A stretch of DNA of 5,307 bases from Pseudomonadota bacterium (GTDB taxonomy: Bacteria > Pseudomonadota > Alphaproteobacteria > Rhizobiales > Beijerinckiaceae), in NCBI GenBank assembly GCA_023452965.1, contig JAEXUU010000202.1:1-5307 (forward strand). The letters are read 5' to 3'. The notes below the pieces were generated by a model. It worked only from the letters and a program-made list of their open reading frames with translations. It did no database searches and was not told where the DNA came from. A program made the translations under genes and the position numbers. Below are positions 1-5,307 of this stretch, piece by piece (the first letter of the stretch is position 1; each line of letters begins with the position of its first letter).

Positions 1-1
1 C

Positions 2-565
2 TATGGGCGCGGGCTCGACATCCATCTGCACGATGGCGGCGAGACCGGCCTCGCCGAGATCGACGATATCGTGGCCCGCACGCGCGCCACCGGCCTGGAA
101 GGACGCACGACGATCAGCCACGCCTTCGCCCTCGCCGATGCTGCGCCCGCCCGCTTGGAGACGACTGCGCAGGCCTTGCGCGAGGCGAAGGTCTCGATTC
201 TTTCGAGCATCCCGGGTGGTGACCGCTGCCCGCCTATTCCAAAGCTGCGCGAACTGGGCGTCGACGTCTTCTTCGGTTCCGACAATATCCGCGACTGCTG
301 GAACCCCTCCTCCGTCATCGGCATGATCGACCGGATGATGCTCGCGACCTATCGCTTCGGGCTGCGGCGCGACGAGGACATCGCGGCGCTGCTCGACCAT
401 GCCACGACGATCCCGGCACGCGTCGCGGGGCTGGGGGACGGCGAGATCAAGGTTGGCACACGCGCCGACCTGATCGCTTTCGAGGCGCTTCACCTGCCGC
501 AGGTCATCATCGAGCGTCAAATCCCGAGCATGGTGATCGCAAACGGAGCCATCGTTCACGGATGA
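2..565 (+). CDS. Amidohydrolase, cytosine deaminase/AtzC-like (5' truncated by window edge)
   Basis: This is the C-terminal 187 residues of a metal-dependent amidohydrolase; the N-terminus and the first metal-binding HxH motif lie outside the window. The frame is open from base 2, and the Met at 71 is internal because conserved sequence precedes it. Visible landmarks, numbered from the first residue in the window, are DIHLHD (6-11) with the probable barrel-strand metal-ligand His8, TISHAF with His40 (like the substrate-polarising His of cytosine deaminase), and FFGSDN with Asp94, the expected metal ligand and catalytic Asp. A C-terminal stretch ending in GTRADLIAFEA and ANGAIVHG is the usual small beta-sandwich returning after the barrel. 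By family, such enzymes hydrolytically deaminate or dealkylate pyrimidine, triazine or related ring compounds in the cytosol. The substrate cannot be read from the fragment. It faces the LysR gene convergently, so it is not in the importer operon, although it may serve a related nitrogen pathway. Confidence 0.85.
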   Translation, partial: YGRGLDIHLHDGGETGLAEIDDIVARTRATGLEGRTTISHAFALADAAPARLETTAQALREAKVSILSSIPGGDRCPPIPKLRELGVDVFFGSDNIRDCWNPSSVIGMIDRMMLATYRFGLRRDEDIAALLDHATTIPARVAGLGDGEIKVGTRADLIAFEALHLPQVIIERQIPSMVIANGAIVHG

Positions 566-855
566 TCTGCGCGGCGGTTGGCCGGCAACGGCGACGGATC
601 GCAGGACAGCATTGCCGCGCTTGGCCATGAGCAGCCGCGCGCCGATGCGACGGCCAGATCGTCGTTAAAGACCTCGTCGAATATCTCTATCGCGACCTCG
701 GCCGTCGTTCCCGACTGCAGGTTCAGCGCCGCGCTCGCGGATCGTGTTCGACCAGTTAGGGACGAGCCCGACAAGATCGCCGGCGCCAGCTCATCTGCAA
801 GTGCACGGTTGGCAAACCCCGACGATGCCCGGACCTGCTGATCGATCTGCCGATG
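566..855. other. Intergenic stretch of about 290 bases, no convincing gene
   Basis: This lies between the stops of the convergent amidohydrolase and LysR genes. No recognisable gene, RNA or strong terminator is visible; the best hairpin just after the amidohydrolase stop (GTTG/CAAC around 577-589) is only 4 bp with no T-run. On the minus strand the frame continuing directly past the LysR stop codon stays open for about 99 codons, down to a TGA at 556-558. Part of it reads like protein (for example TTAEVAIEIFDEVF near its middle), but there is no ATG start, no ribosome site and no family I recognise. It could be chance openness in GC-rich DNA or the remnant of a decayed gene. Confidence 0.5.
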
Positions 856-1866
856 TCATGATGCCATGGTCGGATGCAACCTCACCTCCCTGGTCACCCA
901 GGGCATCAGTTCGCCGAACATCGGCATGTAGACATCGCGGAAGATGGCCCGCGAGACATCGGCGACCTTGGCGGGCAATGGGCCAAGCTCGCCTGCGCGG
1001 GCCACGATCGAGATCGGCCGGCTGAAGGCCGGGCCGGGAAAGCGGCGCAGCTCGATCGCCGAAAGATGGCTGATGCTGCGTGCGATCGAGGTCGCGGGCA
1101 GGAGGGCCCAGCCGAAGCCGCCCGCAACCATCGCCGCGACAGAGTCGACGCTGTCGAAGGCGAAGGCGAATTCCGGCTCCAGCTTCATCCGCCTCAGATG
1201 GCGGTCGATCAGCCGGCCGAGATCGCTGCTGAGGCTGTTGCGCACGAAGGTATTCTGCATCGCATAGGCCTTGAAGGCGGCAAGGTCGGACAGATCCGGC
1301 GCCCCCTTCGGCACCAGTAGCGCAATCGGTTCGTCCATCACGTCATGGCGTTCGAGGCCTGCCGCATCGTCGAAGCGGCCGGCAGCGACCAGCAGGTCGA
1401 GGCTGCGGTCCAGCAGACGCGCGCGCAGTCCGGTGTTGAAGTCGGTCGAGATCGAGAACGCCCGAATCTGCTTCTTCGCGCCCCTGATGAAGTGCGGCAG
1501 GAAATGGATCGCCAGCGAGTCGATCAGGCCGATCCGGATGCTCGGCAACAGCGCGTCGAAGCCGAGGCGGACATCGGCATCGAGCACCTTGGCCTGCCTG
1601 ATCATCAACTCGGCATGGCGCCGGACGATGCTTCCGAGCACGGTCGGCATCGTCGGCCGGCGGGAGCGATCCAGCAGCGGTGCGCCGAAATGGCGCTCGA
1701 GCTGGGTTAGCGCATGCGACACGCCGGAGGGGGTGATGCCGGCATCGCGTGCTGCGAGGGAGAGACTGCCGCGCTCGCAGATCGCGGCGAAGATCGCGAG
1801 CTCGCGCAGGTGAAGGTTGAGGAAGGCCTGCTCCATCGGCCCAGCATAGCGCTTTTTGTTGAGCAT
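856..1866 (-). CDS. LysR-type transcriptional regulator
   Basis: This 336-residue DNA-binding regulator has the LysR layout. The N-terminal winged helix-turn-helix is at about residues 18-78, with the typical FAAICERGSLSLAAR and ITPSGVSHALTQLERHFG stretch followed by PLLDRSRRPTMPTVLG. A linker helix runs to about 105, and the effector-binding domain of periplasmic-protein fold extends from about 109 to the end. The family usually has around 300 residues, so the protein looks complete. Two starts are possible: the ATG at 1866, preceded by a weak AAGTGA-like site, and Met11 at 1836, which lies closer to the usual family N-terminus but has no good ribosome site; I kept the longer form. It is divergent from the importer operon, the classical arrangement for a LysR protein that autoregulates and activates the neighbouring operon in response to a substrate. 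The effector is unknown. Family assignment is firm; the target is inferred from position. Confidence 0.93.
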   Translation of the reverse strand: MLNKKRYAGPMEQAFLNLHLRELAIFAAICERGSLSLAARDAGITPSGVSHALTQLERHFGAPLLDRSRRPTMPTVLGSIVRRHAELMIRQAKVLDADVRLGFDALLPSIRIGLIDSLAIHFLPHFIRGAKKQIRAFSISTDFNTGLRARLLDRSLDLLVAAGRFDDAAGLERHDVMDEPIALLVPKGAPDLSDLAAFKAYAMQNTFVRNSLSSDLGRLIDRHLRRMKLEPEFAFAFDSVDSVAAMVAGGFGWALLPATSIARSISHLSAIELRRFPGPAFSRPISIVARAGELGPLPAKVADVSRAIFRDVYMPMFGELMPWVTREVRLHPTMAS

Positions 1867-1906
1867 CTGTCACTTGAATCATGAGCTTCTCGCACCATGC
1901 TCACGG

Positions 1907-1924
1907 ATGCCTCAGTGGAGGCAT
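1907..1924. promoter_or_regulatory. Perfect inverted repeat, candidate operator in the divergent promoter region
   Basis: The sequence ATGCCTC-AGTG-GAGGCAT is a perfect 7-bp inverted repeat with a 4-base spacer. It lies in the divergent control region, 41 bases upstream of the LysR start and about 185 bases upstream of the binding-protein start. Its right arm covers where the -35 element would be for the TATAAC box at 1942-1947, a position typical of an activator site. It does not match the usual LysR T-N11-A geometry because the centre falls between two bases, so the cognate protein is uncertain. Confidence 0.45.
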
Positions 1925-1941
1925 AGTGTAAGACATTGCAA

Positions 1942-1947
1942 TATAAC
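1942..1947 (+). promoter_or_regulatory. Candidate -10 box (TATAAC) for the importer operon
   Basis: TATAAC differs from the sigma-70 consensus TATAAT at one base and sits in the only AT-rich patch of the window (about 1925-1960). No good -35 is found 16-18 bases upstream, where the sequence is the arm of the inverted repeat at 1907-1924. That would fit an activator-dependent promoter. An 8-bp palindrome, ATTGCAAT, overlaps its left side at 1935-1942. Transcription from here would give an untranslated leader of about 150 bases before the binding-protein gene. The call rests on sequence resemblance only. Confidence 0.35.
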
Positions 1948-1985
1948 AGTTTATCTCTTTCCTGATCGGCGCGGGTTTTGTCGGT

Positions 1986-2081
1986 GCCCATTTCTTGGGC
2001 GAATCGTCGATTGCCCGACCCCGGGCTGGCGCCTAAGCCTTCTTCGCTCTTCGAAGACGCCCGCATGACAACGATCGGGCG
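1986..2081 (+). promoter_or_regulatory. Possibly structured 5' leader with four small hairpins
   Basis: Four perfect short inverted repeats follow one another ahead of the binding-protein gene: GCCCA/TGGGC (1986-2000, 5-base loop), GCCCG/CGGGC (2013-2026, 4-base loop), TCTTCG/CGAAGA (2041-2057, 5-base loop) and CGCCCG/CGGGCG (2058-2081, 12-base loop). I tested the idea of a known riboswitch against the guanidine-II type because of the downstream ureohydrolase, but the loops do not carry its ACGR signature. No named RNA family is recognised. The hairpins may be chance in GC-rich DNA or an unrecognised leader regulator. Confidence 0.25.
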
Positions 2082-2094
2082 GGCACTTGGCGGT

Positions 2095-2100
2095 AAGGGG
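2095..2100 (+). promoter_or_regulatory. Ribosome binding site of the binding-protein gene
   Basis: AAGGGG, preceded by T (TAAGGGG), lies 8 bases before the ATG at 2109. This is a strong purine-rich site and fixes that start, which is followed directly by a signal peptide. Confidence 0.75.
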
Positions 2101-2108
2101 AACTGTCC

Positions 2109-2957
2109 ATGCTTTTGACGCGTCGTGCATTGAACCGCGGAATCCTGGCGGCCGGCCTGCTGGGTGTTTCCGGCCGTAGCGCCAGCGCCGAGACCACGCT
2201 GGAGCGCATCAAGAAGGCCGGCGAGCTGGTCGTCGCCACCGAGGGCCAGTACCCGCCCTTCGAATTCGTGCGCGACGGCAAGCTCGTGGGCCTCGGCCGG
2301 GACCTGCTCGAGGAGGTGACTGGCAAGCTCGGCGTCAAGCTGAAGCAGCTCGACCTGCCCTTCCAGGGCATCCTGCCTGGCCTGATCGCCAAGAAGTTCG
2401 ATCTGGTCGCCACCTCGTTGGGGCTGACCGAGGAACGGGCCAGCCGCTACGCCTTCACCATGCCGACCGGCATCAGCCAGGCCCACGTGCTCAAGCGCAA
2501 GGGCAATGCCGCAATCTCCTCGCTGGCCGATCTCAACGGCAAGGTGGTCGCGACGCAGCTCGCCTCTTCGGTCGAGCCGACCGCCAAGGCTCTGGACGAG
2601 AAGCTGAAGGCCGAGGGCGGCAAGGGCTTCGGCGAGCTCAAGCTGTTCCCTGCCTTCTCCGACACCTTCCTGGCCGTGGGCAGCGGCGTCGTCGACGCCG
2701 CGATCGCCAATCTGCCGTTGATGCTGCTGCTGATGCGCGACCGGCCGGGCGTCTTCGAGATCGTCGGACCTGCGACCGAGCGGAAGACCTATCTCGCCTG
2801 GGCGACCCGTCCGGAAGATGCCGAGCTCCGCGACTTCGTCAACGGCGTGTTCAGGGAGCTGCGGGCCAGCGGGAAGATGGGCGAGCTGCAGGAGAAATGG
2901 CTCGGCATCAAGCTGGACCTGCCCGATACCGGCTACCTGCCGGCCGGTGCGCTCTAG
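2109..2957 (+). CDS. ABC transporter substrate-binding protein, polar amino-acid type (SBP family 3)
   Basis: This 282-residue periplasmic receptor captures the ligand and delivers it to the two permeases encoded downstream. A signal peptide covers residues 1-27. It has a twin-arginine-like TRRALNRG start, a short hydrophobic core (GILAAGLLGV) and a signal peptidase I site ASA before Glu28; Tat export is possible but the motif is imperfect. The mature part shows family-3 landmarks: VVATEGQYPPFEFV (Tyr48 and Phe51 in the ligand pocket), VGLGRDLLEEV, DLVATSLGLTEER with Arg110 matching the carboxylate-binding Arg of HisJ-like proteins, and VDAAIANLPL (195-204). In that last motif the Asp that usually binds the ligand alpha-amino group is replaced by Asn201. 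Length is normal for the family. It is the first gene of the importer operon, divergent from LysR. The ligand is unknown; the Asn suggests something other than an ordinary alpha-amino acid. Confidence 0.93.
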   Translation: MLLTRRALNRGILAAGLLGVSGRSASAETTLERIKKAGELVVATEGQYPPFEFVRDGKLVGLGRDLLEEVTGKLGVKLKQLDLPFQGILPGLIAKKFDLVATSLGLTEERASRYAFTMPTGISQAHVLKRKGNAAISSLADLNGKVVATQLASSVEPTAKALDEKLKAEGGKGFGELKLFPAFSDTFLAVGSGVVDAAIANLPLMLLLMRDRPGVFEIVGPATERKTYLAWATRPEDAELRDFVNGVFRELRASGKMGELQEKWLGIKLDLPDTGYLPAGAL

Positions 2958-2981
2958 CACGAACGCGCAGGCGCTCCCGCA

Positions 2982-3641
2982 ATGGATTTCAGTGTCGAGG
3001 CCGCACTTGCCGCCTTGCCTGCGCTGCTGCGGGCGACGGGGACGAACATCGCCATCGCGGCCGCCGCGATGGCTCTCGCCCTTGCCGGCGGCATCTTCCT
3101 GACCATCCTGCGTTCGTTGAAGATCGCGCCGGTCAATCTGGCGATCGGCGTCGTGATCAGCTTCATTCGCGGCACGCCGGTTCTGATCCAGATATTCCTG
3201 TTCTATTACGGGCTCCCGGCACTCGGCCTGCAGCTCGATCCGCTGACGGCGGGCATCTGCGCCATCGCCTTCAACAGCACGATCTTCATCAGCGAGATCA
3301 TGCGCGGTGGCCTCGCCGACATGGATCCCGGCCCGGTCGAGGCGGCGATCGCGCTCGGCCTCAAGGCCCGCGCCATCTGGGGCAAGGTGGTGATCCCGCA
3401 GCTGCTGCTGCGCATCCTGCCGCCGCTGGTCAACGAGGCGACCATCATCCTCAAGGGCACGGCGCTGCTCTCGGTCATCACCGTGGTGGAGCTGTTCCGC
3501 ACCGCCCAGCAGATCTCGGCGACGACGTTCCGGCCGTTCGAGACCATGCTCGCGGCGGCCGCGATCATTCTCTTGCTCAACGTCCTCGTCAGCCAGTTCG
3601 GCGGCATGCTCGAGCGCCGGCTCGCGGCACGGAGGGGCTAG
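2982..3641 (+). CDS. Polar amino-acid ABC transporter permease (HisQ/HisM-like), first of two
   Basis: This is an inner-membrane permease subunit of 219 residues, the usual size for the family. Hydrophobic segments lie around residues 22-42, 52-78, 88-106, 155-172 and 188-206. The signature just after the first membrane segments, SFIRGTPVLIQIFLFYYGLP (60-79), is typical of PAAT permeases. The cytoplasmic EAA loop that docks on the ATPase is present as VEAAIALGLKARAIWGKVVIPQ (119-140), with Glu120-Ala-Ala, Gly126 and Pro139. It starts 24 bases after the binding-protein stop with only a weak site (AGG at 2969-2971), so translation may depend partly on coupling with upstream translation. It should pair with the following permease as a heterodimer forming the translocation channel. 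Confidence 0.95.
   Translation: MDFSVEAALAALPALLRATGTNIAIAAAAMALALAGGIFLTILRSLKIAPVNLAIGVVISFIRGTPVLIQIFLFYYGLPALGLQLDPLTAGICAIAFNSTIFISEIMRGGLADMDPGPVEAAIALGLKARAIWGKVVIPQLLLRILPPLVNEATIILKGTALLSVITVVELFRTAQQISATTFRPFETMLAAAAIILLLNVLVSQFGGMLERRLAARRG
3631..3637 (+). promoter_or_regulatory. Strong ribosome binding site for the second permease
   Basis: GGAGGGG lies inside the last codons of the first permease, 5 bases before the ATG at 3643. It fixes the start of the second permease, which begins one base after the first permease's TAG. Confidence 0.8.
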
Positions 3642-3642
3642 G

Positions 3643-4368
3643 ATGGCGCTCGACCTCTCGATCATCGCCGACAATGCAGGACTGTTCGCCAAGGGCGCGG
3701 TCGCAACCGTCTACATCTCGCTCGCGGCCATCGCCGCCGGGCTGCTCATCGCCTTCCCGGTCGCGCTCCTGCGGCTTTCGCCCCGGCGCGTGATGAGCTG
3801 GCCGGCGATGGCCTATGTCGAACTCTTCCGCAACATCCCGTTCATCGTGATGCTGTCGCTGTTCTTTTACGGGCTGCCCTTCTTCGGGCTCAGGCTACAG
3901 CCGATGACGACCGGCATCGTCGCGCTTGCATTGTTCGGTAGCGCTTATTTCGCCGAGATCGTTCGCGGCGCCATTCTCTCCGTGCCCCGCGGCCAGATGG
4001 AATCGGCCCGTGCCATCGGCATGTCCTATCTGCGGGCCCTGCGCGAGATCATCTTCCCGCAGATGCTGCGCTTCTTCATTCCGGCGGCGACCAACACCTC
4101 GATCTCGCTCGTGAAGGAGAGCGCCGTGCTGGCGACGCTCTCGGTCGCCGAACTGACCTATCAGGGGTTGATCGTCCAGGGCCAGACCTACGCGCCCTTC
4201 GAGGTCTTCCTGGCGACGGCGGCGATCTACTGGGGCCTGACCGCGCTGCTGGCGGCGGGTTTCCGCGCCTCGGAACGGCGACTGGGCGGCCAGGGGCGAC
4301 GCGGCTTCTCCTCGCGCCATCGCCTGGCGGCGCGCTATCTCTCGCTCGAGCCGGAGCCACGCTCATGA
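3643..4368 (+). CDS. Polar amino-acid ABC transporter permease (HisQ/HisM-like), second of two
   Basis: This 241-residue inner-membrane subunit is the partner of the preceding permease. Hydrophobic segments lie around residues 19-43, 55-80, 88-106, 145-170 and 185-206. The family signature reads [21 protein letters not shown] (59-79). The ATPase-docking loop is [22 protein letters not shown] (119-140), with Glu120, Ala122, Gly126 and Pro139; the second position of the EAA triplet is Ser. The C-terminus continues about 30 residues past the last membrane segment as an Arg-rich tail (for example [15 protein letters not shown]), a little longer than is common; its role is unknown. Only one base separates it from the first permease stop, and its TGA overlaps the ATPase start as ATGA, so the three genes are almost certainly translated as a coupled unit. 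Confidence 0.95.
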   Translation: MALDLSIIADNAGLFAKGAVATVYISLAAIAAGLLIAFPVALLRLSPRRVMSWPAMAYVELFRNIPFIVMLSLFFYGLPFFGLRLQPMTTGIVALALFGSAYFAEIVRGAILSVPRGQMESARAIGMSYLRALREIIFPQMLRFFIPAATNTSISLVKESAVLATLSVAELTYQGLIVQGQTYAPFEVFLATAAIYWGLTALLAAGFRASERRLGGQGRRGFSSRHRLAARYLSLEPEPRS

Positions 4369-5135
4369 CCGCGCCTCCCGTGCTGAGCGTGCGCGGACTG
4401 CGCAAGAGCTTCGGTGCCATGACCGCGGTCGCTGGCGTCGATCTCGATGTCGGGGCCGGCGAGATCGTCTGCATCATCGGCCCGAGCGGCTGCGGCAAGA
4501 GCACCTTCCTGCGCTGCATCAACTATCTTGAGCGGCCGGACGAAGGCACGGTCCGCATCGCCGGGGACTATATCGGCCGCGAGCCCGCCGCAGCGGGCGG
4601 GACGCGCCTGCAGTCCGGGCGCCAGATCGACCGGATGCGGCCGCGCATCGGGCTCGTCTTCCAGCAGTTCCATCTCTGGCCGCATCTCTCCGCGCTGGAG
4701 AATATCGCCCGCGCACCGATCCGGCTGCGCGGCGTCGATCGCAATGAGGCGGAGGCGCAAGCGCGCCGGCTGCTGGCCCGGTTCGGGCTCGCGGCCAAGG
4801 CCGACCGCATGCCCGCCGACCTGTCCGGAGGCGAGAAGCAGCGCGTCGCGATCGCCCGTGCACTCGCCATGAAGCCGGAACTCATGCTGTTCGACGAGCC
4901 GACCTCGGCGCTCGATCCGGAAGTCGTCGGCGATGTGCTGCGCCTGATGAAGGAGCTCGCGGAGGAAGGCATGACCATGGTGGTCGTGACCCATGAGCTC
5001 GGCTTCGCGCGCAAGGTCGCCGATCGCATCGTCTTCTTCGACGCCGGCCGCATCGCCGAGATGGGGCCGCCGGACGAACTCATCGACAGGCCGCGTTCGG
5101 AACGCCTGCGGCTGTTCCTCTCTCACTTCCAATAG
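4365..5135 (+). CDS. Polar amino-acid ABC transporter ATP-binding protein (HisP/GlnQ-like)
   Basis: This 256-residue cytoplasmic ATPase powers the importer. All nucleotide-binding motifs are intact: Walker [10 protein letters not shown] (39-47), Q-loop [16 protein letters not shown] (98-113, Gln100), signature LSGGEKQR (153-160), Walker [15 protein letters not shown] (173-186) with catalytic Glu178, and the switch His210 in VVVTHE. The signature has Glu where LSGGQ is commonest, a frequent variant not expected to abolish activity. A stretch of about 25 residues between the first beta-strands and the Q-loop (about 70-95) resembles the HisP-type insertion, as does the [13 protein letters not shown] motif. 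The ATG overlaps the permease stop (ATGA), indicating translational coupling. Length and motifs place it in the PAAT family; the transported compound cannot be deduced from the ATPase. Confidence 0.96.
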   Translation: MTAPPVLSVRGLRKSFGAMTAVAGVDLDVGAGEIVCIIGPSGCGKSTFLRCINYLERPDEGTVRIAGDYIGREPAAAGGTRLQSGRQIDRMRPRIGLVFQQFHLWPHLSALENIARAPIRLRGVDRNEAEAQARRLLARFGLAAKADRMPADLSGGEKQRVAIARALAMKPELMLFDEPTSALDPEVVGDVLRLMKELAEEGMTMVVVTHELGFARKVADRIVFFDAGRIAEMGPPDELIDRPRSERLRLFLSHFQ

Positions 5136-5150
5136 GCCGCCGCGGCGGCC
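5135..5150. repeat. Perfect 16-bp GC palindrome after the ATPase gene
   Basis: GGCCGCCGCGGCGGCC is identical to its reverse complement and begins at the last base of the ATPase stop codon. As RNA it could form a very stable hairpin with a short CGCG loop. What follows is CTCCTTCAC rather than a T-run, so it is not a standard intrinsic terminator. It sits 26 bases before the next ATG and may slow decay of the upstream mRNA, attenuate read-through into the last gene, or be incidental. Confidence 0.5.
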
Positions 5151-5176
5151 CTCCTTCACGCCACCACGAGGCCAAG

Positions 5177-5307
5177 ATGACCGATACCCTGACCAGCTTG
5201 CCGGAGCATGGCCACGCCACCTTCCTGTTCTCCGAGCTCGCGCTCGATCTCGACAATCTGAAGGCCGACATCGCCTTCCTCGGCATTCCCTATGGCCACC
5301 CCTATAC
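5177..5307 (+). CDS. Probable ureohydrolase (arginase/agmatinase family), 3' truncated by window edge
   Basis: Only the first 43 residues are present, beginning MTDTLTSLPEHGHATF and ending in ADIAFLGIPYGHPY. The ADIAFLGIPYG stretch matches the first beta-strand and loop of ureohydrolases, where agmatinases and guanidinobutyrases read like AVLGVPFD or FLGIPYD followed by the substrate loop. The manganese-binding motifs come later in the protein and are outside the window, so the class is a reasonable guess and the substrate is unknown. Family members hydrolyse guanidino compounds such as agmatine, arginine, guanidinobutyrate or guanidine to urea (or ammonia products) plus an amine. The ATG at 5177 has a GAGG ribosome site at 5168-5171, 5 bases upstream. 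It lies 41 bases after the ATPase stop in the same direction and is probably the next gene of the importer operon. Confidence 0.65.
   Translation, partial: MTDTLTSLPEHGHATFLFSELALDLDNLKADIAFLGIPYGHPY

Noticed and set aside
888..903. Hairpin CCCTGG-TCAC-CCAGGG near the LysR gene 3' end
   Set aside because: It lies inside the coding region about 30 bases before the stop and has no T-run in either direction, so it is not a convincing terminator.
1986..2026. Paired hairpins considered as a guanidine-II (mini-ykkC) riboswitch
   Set aside because: The loops are TTTCT and ACCC instead of the required ACGR signature, and stem spacing is not matched.
1856..2068. A 70-codon plus-strand frame with a TTG start in the divergent region
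   Set aside because: It begins inside the LysR gene, has no ribosome site, has codon use unlike its neighbours and resembles nothing known.
1707..3692. A 661-codon open frame on the minus strand across the binding-protein and first permease genes
   Set aside because: Its product is low-complexity, rich in Arg, Asp, Glu, Gln and Ala, with no family resemblance. It is the antisense shadow of clearly coding plus-strand genes in GC-rich DNA.
4821..4844. LSGGE instead of LSGGQ in the ATPase signature motif
   Set aside because: It is a common natural variant in this family, and all other motifs are intact, so there is no reason to suspect loss of function.
2109..5135. The importer operon as a novel system in itself
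   Set aside because: Gene order, sizes and motifs are those of ordinary polar amino-acid ABC importers; only the ligand-site substitution and the downstream enzyme are worth attention.

Overview
The window comes from a GC-rich bacterium with strong G/C preference at third codon positions. The gene content and protein style fit an alphaproteobacterium, probably Hyphomicrobiales/Rhizobiales, but that placement is inference; there is no rRNA, tRNA or other direct taxonomic marker. I see no insertion sequence, CRISPR array or phage gene.

Layout. The left edge cuts into a rightward metal-dependent amidohydrolase of the cytosine deaminase/AtzC type (2-565, C-terminal part only). A stretch of about 290 bases without a convincing gene follows (566-855). 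Next is a leftward LysR-type regulator (856-1866). A 242-base divergent control region (1867-2108) holds the only AT-rich patch of the window. It contains a perfect 7+7 inverted repeat, a TATAAC -10-like box and a series of small potential hairpins.

From 2109 rightward there is a tightly packed operon for a polar amino-acid type (HisJMQP-like, PAAT family) ABC importer. It encodes a periplasmic binding protein (2109-2957), two inner-membrane permeases (2982-3641 and 3643-4368) and the ATPase (4365-5135). The intergenic distances are 24 nt, 1 nt and a 4-nt ATGA overlap. After 41 nt that include a perfect 16-bp GC palindrome, the start of another rightward gene (5177 to the right edge) looks like a ureohydrolase (arginase/agmatinase family).

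How the parts may work together. The LysR protein probably controls the divergent importer operon through the dyad next to the promoter. The importer brings in a small polar nitrogenous compound, and the ureohydrolase at the end of the operon could cleave a guanidino group from it. The binding protein keeps the Arg that normally holds the ligand carboxylate. It has Asn where the family usually has the Asp that holds the alpha-amino group. The ligand may therefore be a guanidino acid or another compound without an ordinary alpha-amino acid head group. This is a hypothesis, not an identification. Overall this is a recognisable nutrient-uptake locus; I did not find a clearly new type of system in it.
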